A stretch of DNA of 64,000 nucleotides from Symbiodinium natans (taxonomy: Eukaryota; Sar; Dinophyceae; Suessiales; Symbiodiniaceae), in the NCBI GenBank assembly GCA_905221605.1, contig CAJNDS010000347.1, forward strand, positions 1 through 64,000, read 5' to 3'. Shown piece after piece: positions 57,336-64,000 of this stretch. Numbering within the stretch: position 1 is the stretch's first letter; each line of letters opens with the position of its first letter. The notes beneath the pieces are model-generated. The model was not told where the DNA came from. It saw only the letters and a program-made list of their open reading frames with translations, and did no database searches. Made by a program: the position numbers and the translations under genes.

Positions 57336-57854
57336 GCCAACAGAAAGGACGTGTAATGACGTGTCCCAAGCGCAGGCCGCGTGGCTTGTTTTGGACTGAT
57401 GCATTACCCATTCGTCTGCAAGGAAAGTGTGCGGGCTGCAAGCGTGTTGGGGTTCTTTGGAGTGATCGGGCATTCTACCGACGTCGTTTTGAAGGCTCTG
57501 ATCGAAACCATGCAAACACGAGCTGCCTCCAAAGATGAGTCCACCTTCGTCTCAAACGCTGATCTCCTATAACCTCTTGTCCTAGTGCACCAAAAACCTT
57601 CTTAAGCGCTTTCCCAGCTGTCGCGTACTGGCCTCGGGTTCACACTGCGAGTACCAGTCGTTGTTCTTGACACATTTACCGCCTCAGCCGAAAGTGGAAA
57701 CGCAAAGCGAACGCCAAAGCGTTGGAGAATGGAACGTGTCTGGATGCATCTCGGGCGATGTCAAGAAACACTTGAATCCGGACAAACCTGAAGCATTGCT
57801 CCACATTCTACGACACTACTCCCGAAGTGAAATGAACCTGCTTGCAAACCTTAT

Positions 57855-59242
57855 TCTGGCCTTCGAGTACCAACTCTCGAGCCCTGCTTAACACGTTGCA
57901 AAGGTCGGTCGAGCTGCCATCTTCGCAGTTGGTTGGCCCCTGTGTCCAAACGGCACAGCAAGGCAACACATCTAGCTTTTCAGGCCTTGAGTGCAAATGT
58001 TTTTGTTGTGCGTTATCATGGAGCTGAAACTGGACCTGTGCATGCGCGCGTGATCCCCTCCAACTTCGTGAAGGCTAAGGAGCGCATGACCTAGTACAAA
58101 ACTCTTTGCTCTTAGCACCTTGTCACTACAATGCATGGTGCCACGCACAATATACCGTAACATTTTAACATCAAATGCAACACAACGCATGACAGGATTC
58201 AACATCTCCCAACTTGTGAAGTCAGGTGGGCTTGCGGCCCAGGATGACATGGGGCAAACAACGCTTCAAAAAAAAAGCCACACACAAACACACAAACAGT
58301 CAAACACACAAGCAGTGTTCCACCGTCTGCCTTCCACTTCGCGCCACCACACTGGCCTCATGGAAATATAAGTCTTGTTGGCGAGTTCACATGCTTTGGA
58401 CGTGTTCTCCAAACTACATTGCGCTTCGCCCACGTACGAAAAATCACGAGACTTTAAGCCCAACCGTTCCGCACTTTTCAACCGATAAACGAACTAGGCA
58501 GGATATGATATGATATACAGACATCTAATACCACTCTGACACAACATGCAAACTACAGCTCGTTTAGGGGACACATCCAAGCAGCCGTACATCTTCGCGA
58601 CTGGTTCCTTTTTCAGGAGAGCATGTCGCTGCAGCGCATTCCTTGGAAGCACAAAGCATGTTGACACCGCAAATAAAATGACTGTGGCAATCCCGTCCCC
58701 AGATCATCCCTCGAGCCCTCATCTTGGAATCGCCATGGTCACGGGCCGTTAGGTGCCGCCGGGAATCAGAGTGCACTCCTCGCTTGCGCACTCGCTATCC
58801 TCAACAGGGGTTGAGAAAACATCGGATAACCGCAGAAACTCTCGAAGCTATGACCACGGAACTGAAACAAATTCGTGATATCGATCTCACCATCCGAGCT
58901 ATCCATCCATCCATGAAGCTGATCAGCCACACACAGGTTAGCTAGCCATGGCTCATTCGCTTGGCCAAGCCCAAATCTGCTACTGGGTAGGAATATGAAA
59001 GCTGCTTCGGACAATCTTTTAAAAGCGTCCGTCCATGATCCCTTAGGGTCTGCAAAAGGCGAGTGGGAACAACACCCCACCGTATGACTAAACACTTTGC
59101 CGCGTCTCTGCCGCCAGCAAGTCTGGGACTTGGTCCGCACCTGCAATTGTTTGAGTTTGGAATCGAGCTCCATCGGGTCTGCAAGCTTTGACCCGATCTG
59201 GCCTGCCGTGGCCAAAAGAGATCCGAAGCAAAGGCCTGGCAC
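57855..59242 (-). CDS. Multi-exon gene, unknown product
   Basis: Coding-like blocks in order: 59242-58950 (GLCFGSLLATAGQIGSKLAD, PMELDSKLKQLQ; alternative frame LQTLRDHGRTLLKDCPKQLS); 58480-58330 (RLGLKSRDFSYVGEAQCSLE, NTSKACELANKTYISMRPVW); 58250-58060 (DFTSWEMLNPVMRCVAFDVK, MLRYIVRGTMHC); 57990-57855 (CAVWTQGPTNCEDGSSTDLC, NVLSRARELVLEGQNK, donor GTTTGC). Phases were not all matched. No family is recognised. Confidence 0.4.
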
Positions 59243-59519
59243 GTTTTGTTGATGCAGTCAGTTACATCCTCTCGTGTCTCTTGTGCAGAACCCCAAGCCT
59301 TGGATCAAACGTCGCACCATGTCGCTAAACGCTTTTCACTTTGAAAACTATAATGTAGAGCCAAAAGGTACCTGCGGAGCAAGCATTTGCACATAATTGT
59401 GTGTACAAGTGAAGCAAGCATGGTGGTGGAGTGTCCAACTAACAAGCACACTTCCCTTGACTGCGTCGGAAGATGTTCCGATAGAATACTCCTTGCTGTT
59501 GGCGTGTTGGCGTGAGTGT

Positions 59520-60148
59520 TTAATGGCCGCAACGTTTCAAGGGTGGTTCTTGCTGCAGATTTCCTGTGCGCAATTTGCTGTTCGCCCTGCCCCCCCCCCC
59601 CTGCCCCCCAAACAGCACACGAATGCAAGGTGTAGGTGGGCACGCAACATTTTGCGTCGCCTCCCCCTGCGCTTCTGTACAAACTCCGATTGGCTGGATT
59701 TCTATCGAGCCTGTGCCGGCTTTTGTTGCCGGAGTTGTCATGTTCTCCACGTTGGGATATGCGTAGTGCTCTTGACAGGGTGAAACAGGATGTTTGCTAG
59801 TCGTGCCAGAATGAGCTCTTGCCCGCCTTTTGCCGACAGTTGGCTCAGTAGCAGCTCCTATATACCAATTTACAGCAGAATGAAGCCTTGCGAAGTGCCA
59901 TGCGCAGCTCTTCACTCAAGCCCCGTGCTCTTCGTACCGAATATGGTCGGAGACTCATAGCCCTTGACCATGCCGCTGGGTCTGCAAACCTCGGTGGTCA
60001 AATTCGCTGGATAGTCGGATCCAAGTGTGTAACTGTGCCAAGTGGCAAGCGAGAAGGCTGCCGCCAACAGAGCCAAAGCCATCACCAGTGTCAGCACAGC
60101 GGACATCGTCATGGAGAAGCCTGACAGCACTGGGACGACATGGGTCAC
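59520..60148 (-). CDS. Probable signal-anchored or secreted protein, two exons seen
   Basis: Exon 1 starts MTHVVPVLSGFSMTMSAVLT and continues LVMALALLAAAFSLATWHSY, a strong N-terminal membrane or signal segment, then TLGSDYPANLTTEVCRPSG. A following exon after a CAAG acceptor near 59777 encodes YAYPNVENMTTPATKAGTGS and IEIQPIGVCTEAQGEATQNV. A potential N-glycosylation site (NLT) follows the hydrophobic segment. No family recognised; the exon junction is approximate. Confidence 0.4.
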
Positions 60149-60403
60149 ATCACCATCTCATCTAAGTTCATGGCTTCTGGGTGCACAATATGCTGAGCTT
60201 TGCTGCCTTGAGGTTCCACGCGTGGAGTGCTGAGCAAGTGGGCCAATGCCTGGGATCTTTATGACTTGCAAAGAGTCGTCTAAGGCTTGGCTGGGGCTTC
60301 GCTTACTTGCATACAGTCATAGGACAGCGCCTTCAATGCAGGTACTGAAGCATGTCAGCAACACAGAGAATCGAAATTTCAAGGGTCAGGCTGCAGAAAA
60401 ACA

Positions 60404-60448
60404 CCCCACCCCCCCCCCCCCCCCCCCAAAAAAAAAAAAAAAAAAAAC
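60404..60448. repeat. Poly-C followed by poly-A
   Basis: About 23 C residues then about 20 A residues; assembly-sensitive homopolymer pair. Confidence 0.9.
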
Positions 60449-60539
60449 CTAATGAGTCTCCCGAATGTCCATCTCGTGCAGCGAGTTGCAGCTCCCAAGG
60501 CCCAGTCGATGTCGCCTCGGCATCCACTGGTATTGCCCC

Positions 60540-61850
60540 TATGGCGCACTTTGTGGACCATCATGGGTCAGTTTTATCTGGGGTGCCAGTGTGGCCAAGT
60601 AGCCTCCATTGATCTTTCGCTGTACCTCAATCTCGATGCCTGCCAACTCCCCAAATGTGTTGGAAGGCATGTGTGGGAAAGGCTTTCTTCGGGAGCGGTT
60701 CGCCCCTTCACCCAAGATGTGTCGGAAGGCAGGTGTGGACAAGGCCGACTTGTGGGACGGCTCTGTCCCTTCCCTACGCACACCAGGTGCGGCGTTTATG
60801 GCCTTAATTGCAAAGAATGCTGAACGATCAATATAAAGCCAAGCCTCAAGACTCCCCGCGGAGTCAAGGAAAGGTGATCGAAACATGTCTACTGTGGATG
60901 TATCTTAACAACCTTTCTGAAGTGCAGTCTGTCCGGGAGGGATCCGCCCTGCTCCATGTACAATCCTGAAATACCCCAGAAGCATGTGATCGCGCTTCGA
61001 GCCTGGGACGTCGACCGCCTTCAGGGCCCCAAGAAAAGCCAACCTGGTCTGGTCTGGGTGCGGTCGAAGATACTCAGCCCTGAGCACACTCTCGTGGATT
61101 CCCTCAACAGTTCTAGCATTGCTCAGACCATCCTGAAATCCTGTCTCTGCGTTTGGCACAGTGCAGGGGCGCCGGCTGGTACGAAAGCGCGAAGCAGGCG
61201 CGGTCTCCGGCAGAGTCTTGGAGGCTTTTGCCGCAAACTGCCTGAGGAGTGTTCAACAGGGGGCTTGCACGATTTGCACGATGAAGACTCGAAGATGCTA
61301 TGCATTACGTTCTGCTGAGCAGAGCATGAATGCTCAAGACCGGACTGCTTCCTGAGCCTGCCTTCGCTTCCGCCTCGGTGGGGCAGACGCCTTCCTGGCT
61401 TCGCTAATTCCAAGTGCACCCTGAGCCGCATGAACTACAAACGTCCTGACATCTAAGATGTTTCGGGCGCCACAAACCCTAAATCGGAAGGCCTTCTTCG
61501 GTCCTAAGGCCTTGGCATCTGAATCAAGCCAATTCTGGCCAGACGTTTTGGCAAAGGCACCAGTGGGCTCACGAGCACCCATCTTTCTGACTCAGACTTG
61601 CAAGCTCAAAGAAACTTCCTTTGTCAAGCCTTTGTGGAGCTCCCTTCTGAGTGGCTTGCATCGGCAATGGCCGCATGACCCCAATCTATGTGAACTATTG
61701 CAGCTAGGTATTCAGAAATGTGCCCAGATGTGCCCAGCCAATGCCCAAGAGACCAAGAGTCCTTGTCCGGCAGCTGCAGGTCATTCCGAACGTAATAGAA
61801 GTTCTCCTCAGTTCGGATCATGTCGGGAGGCTACTTGGGATCGTGAGTCC
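60540..61850 (-). CDS. Multi-exon gene, unknown product
   Basis: Long convincing blocks: 61850-61650 (MIRTEENFYYVRNDLQLPDK, DSWSLGHWLGTSGHISEYLA); 61580-61370 (FAKTSGQNWLDSDAKALGPK, KAFRFRVCGARNILDVRTFV); 61237-60911 (TVPNAETGFQDGLSNARTVE, GIHESVLRAEYLRPHPDQTR, LAFLGALKAVDVPGSKRDHM, LLGYFRIVHGAGRIPPGQTA); 60830-60540 (FFAIKAINAAPGVRREGTEP, SNTFGELAGIEIEVQRKING, GYLATLAPQIKLTHDGP). The large third block is uninterrupted for over 100 codons. No family is recognised; it could be a soluble enzyme. It may comprise more than one gene. Confidence 0.5.
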
Positions 61851-62009
61851 ATTAAAGCACCGCATGTCTCCTTTACAAGGCTCCAACTTCGGACCAGGTC
61901 AATCACAAGAGGCACATGCCATGCACCTTACGACCGCTCAGCTTTAAGCGCGACTTTGTTATGCCAGTGCAGGCCCCCAAACACTGGGAGACCATGTGAT
62001 CCCAGAAGT

Positions 62010-62160
62010 CCACAAGCGACGACAGAGTCGCATTTGGGTAAGCCGGGCATCCTGACGTCCAAAAACAACGACAGTTTCGCATTTGGCGAACACAGGCGTC
62101 CAAAAGCGAGGGCAGTTTGTCAATGCGAACCACAAATGGCAAAAAACGATTGCAGCTTCG
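62010..62160 (-). repeat. About 58-bp dispersed tandem repeat, copy 2, inverted
   Basis: In reverse complement: CAAATGCGAAACTGTCGTTG, TTTTTGGACGTCAGG and relatives, matching 50757-50945. Confidence 0.75.
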
Positions 62161-62743
62161 AGAGCGTGATTTTTTGTCCAACTTTAAAATGTGAGCAGGC
62201 GCGTGGCGAGTCCAAGCCCCAAGCGTTTCCCATGGTGACCTCGCCCCCAAAGCTGTAGGATGCAATACAGGAGCCAAATGCATACAAAAATCGTCCCCTT
62301 CCAGCCCCCACATGAATCGAAACTTTTCCAATTGAGCAGGCCCCTTCGTTGGGGTATTTGGGCGTCTGCCGTGCAAGTGCAAGACCCTACCCCTACCCAG
62401 CCCTTCACCCTAAACCCCACAATCCCGGGGCATGATCGCAGCTGCATCGACCTACACCCACTTACCCTCCACATTAGAAGACACACTGCTTGGGGAATAA
62501 ACCAACTGCCCTTTGGCAGGATCTGGCAGGCCAGTGTCAGTCGCTGCAAACCGGCCACGGACAGGGAGCTCGTGCCTCAGAGGAGACTACGAGGAGGAAT
62601 GGCTTATTTGACAATTCTTGACATGCTTGTAAATCCGCTGGGTTCAAACTCTGCTCGGTTGACAAGATTTGCCAAGGGAAGAGAGGCACGGAAGTCACTC
62701 AGGTGTGGGATTGTCATGAACTTTCTATCTTTCCAGGGCTGGC

Positions 62744-63261
62744 GTGGAGAGCACCCTTGCTGAGCTGCAAGTCTACTTTGGTGTCTGCATGGCCAAGCGA
62801 ATCGTGCCAACCCAGGCTTCACCATCGCAGCACAGCGAATGTCGGCATTCGTCTACAGACCCCTTGCTGTGTTGTAGTGACATTGTAGTGATTGCAGCGA
62901 CTGCCATCCTTCCAGCTGCTGGCCCAGCAGCTCGTAGCGCCCAGGGGCACTTCCTTCCTGCCGAGGCTTTGACAGACAAGGCATGCTTGAGAGTCTGTCA
63001 CGAGAAGAAGAACGGCTGCAACCCAGTTCCCAGGCGCCTGAAACAGAAGGGAGCGAATGTTGGTCCGGCACTGCGTGGAATCACCGCTACCTGGACATCT
63101 GGATCTTTCAAGGATGCCCGGTGCAATTCAAAGAGTTGGTTGTGGAGAGGTCATGTGAAACATCTGAGTTCATAGGACGCTTCCAATTCCCATTCTGCGA
63201 GGTATTCGGTTTCCGCCTTGGGAGGCATAGCTCCCCGGCTCCACAATCGTATTCACACTGA
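62744..63261 (+). CDS. Possible coding region, unknown product
   Basis: The plus frame encodes ESTLAELQVYFGVCMAKRIV then DIVVIAATAILPAAGPAARS. A second plus frame at 63080-63261 encodes LDIWIFQGCPVQFKELVVER then GRFQFPFCEVFGFRLG. Competing minus frames exist, so strand is uncertain. Confidence 0.25.
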
Positions 63262-64000
63262 TTGGTACTGGACTTAAACGATTAACATGTCTGCGACCCA
63301 ATCAAAACCGCGGACCCGTTCGGCCACACGGCGACTGACATGCGAAGTCCCGAAGCAAAACCTCGCACCGTCTGGTTACCACCTAGCTGCCGTTGTGCCG
63401 AGCGCCATTGCTCTTGACGCGCGTGTAGCCGATGGGGTAACAAGGGTCGGAACCTGCATCGTTAACAGAAGGTCAGGATGTGTCAGGGAATGTCATGGGC
63501 TACGGGCCATCCTCTTAATCCTGCCTGCACTGCACATTCCCAATCTGAAGTTGTCTGCATGGACACCGTATCGACTTACCGAAGAGCAAGTCAGTCCGGA
63601 GCGCAGCAACGGGTGATTCCTTCCCGAATCGGGTCCCAATCGTTCTGGGACCCTTGCTTTCTCCGTCCCCCATGGTGTCTTGCAGCTTGGATTGGGCGTA
63701 ATCCTGACCGAATCCTTGGCTAGTAAGTCGTCAGCTCGTCAATGCAATGCTATGGGTCCAGTTGTCTACTTTTCTGCCACGTAAAGTTTCTGTGTGCCTT
63801 GTGCTGCCACAGGCCTTCTGGATTTTCTTTATCTGCAGAGCAAGTGTCCCAGGTAGCTGTGGGCGTACAGGGAGTACACCTGGCTTCGAAAGTTATACAG
63901 ATGCAGGGCTCTCAAAACACTGAGGAAGCATAGAAACGCAGTGCCGATTAGAACGAGTCGAATTTCAGCCTCATCCTGTATGACAGACTCCGGTTCAAAG

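Noticed and set aside
56340-57515. Long ORFs (up to 359 codons) on both strands
   Set aside because: They follow the period of the palindromic array, contain only repeated [18 protein letters not shown]-like units and exist equally on both strands.

Overview
The window looks like nuclear DNA of a dinoflagellate, most likely a symbiodiniacean. Four things point there. (i) Genes are cut into many small exons, and several introns use GC donors (GC-AG) or have junctions made ambiguous by short direct repeats. (ii) Telomere-type TTTAGGG tracts lie inside the sequence. (iii) A nuclear insertion of an AT-rich mitochondrial cox1 fragment has dinoflagellate-type sequence. (iv) Broken copies of a GC-rich LINE-type reverse transcriptase typical of these genomes are present, with pentatricopeptide proteins and a selenocysteine-type SelD. 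The assignment is inference; no search was run.

Layout. 0-15 kb: sparse small-exon genes (CCCH zinc finger near 2 kb, BTB/POZ protein at 10.4-11.3 kb, a membrane-protein exon pair at 14.6-15.2 kb), a palindromic ACACGACACGAAG block (4.2-4.8 kb) and a perfect 20-bp hairpin (8.7 kb). 15.5-17.2 kb: degenerate TTTAGGG block bracketed by related short repeats, then the cox1 insertion between TG tracts. 17.2-18.5 kb: multi-exon minus-strand gene with hydrophobic segments. 19-25 kb: coding-like fragments, then about 100-bp repeats split by a 35-bp minisatellite. 25.5-34 kb: best gene cluster, all on the minus strand: an unassigned multi-exon gene, a PPR protein, a zinc-independent MDR/prostaglandin-reductase-like oxidoreductase with six exons, and selenophosphate synthetase with an in-frame UGA in its active-site motif. 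34.8-42.2 kb: a 53-bp minisatellite interrupted by a 4.75-kb segment with short terminal inverted repeats, a target-site duplication and inverted subterminal arrays, carrying two broken LINE copies; two more LINE fragments follow. 42-54 kb: mostly unassigned minus-strand coding exons and a probable glycosidase-like TIM-barrel gene (51.6-53.5 kb). 54.9-57.4 kb: foldback and palindromic repeat arrays. 57.8-63.3 kb: further unassigned coding regions, mainly minus strand.

The recognised genes do not form one pathway; SelD would supply selenophosphate for selenocysteine synthesis. The runs of same-strand genes fit the unidirectional gene arrangement of dinoflagellates. Exon boundaries were worked out by eye for the PPR and oxidoreductase genes and for part of the glycosidase-like gene. 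For all other genes the spans are approximate and the product is unknown.
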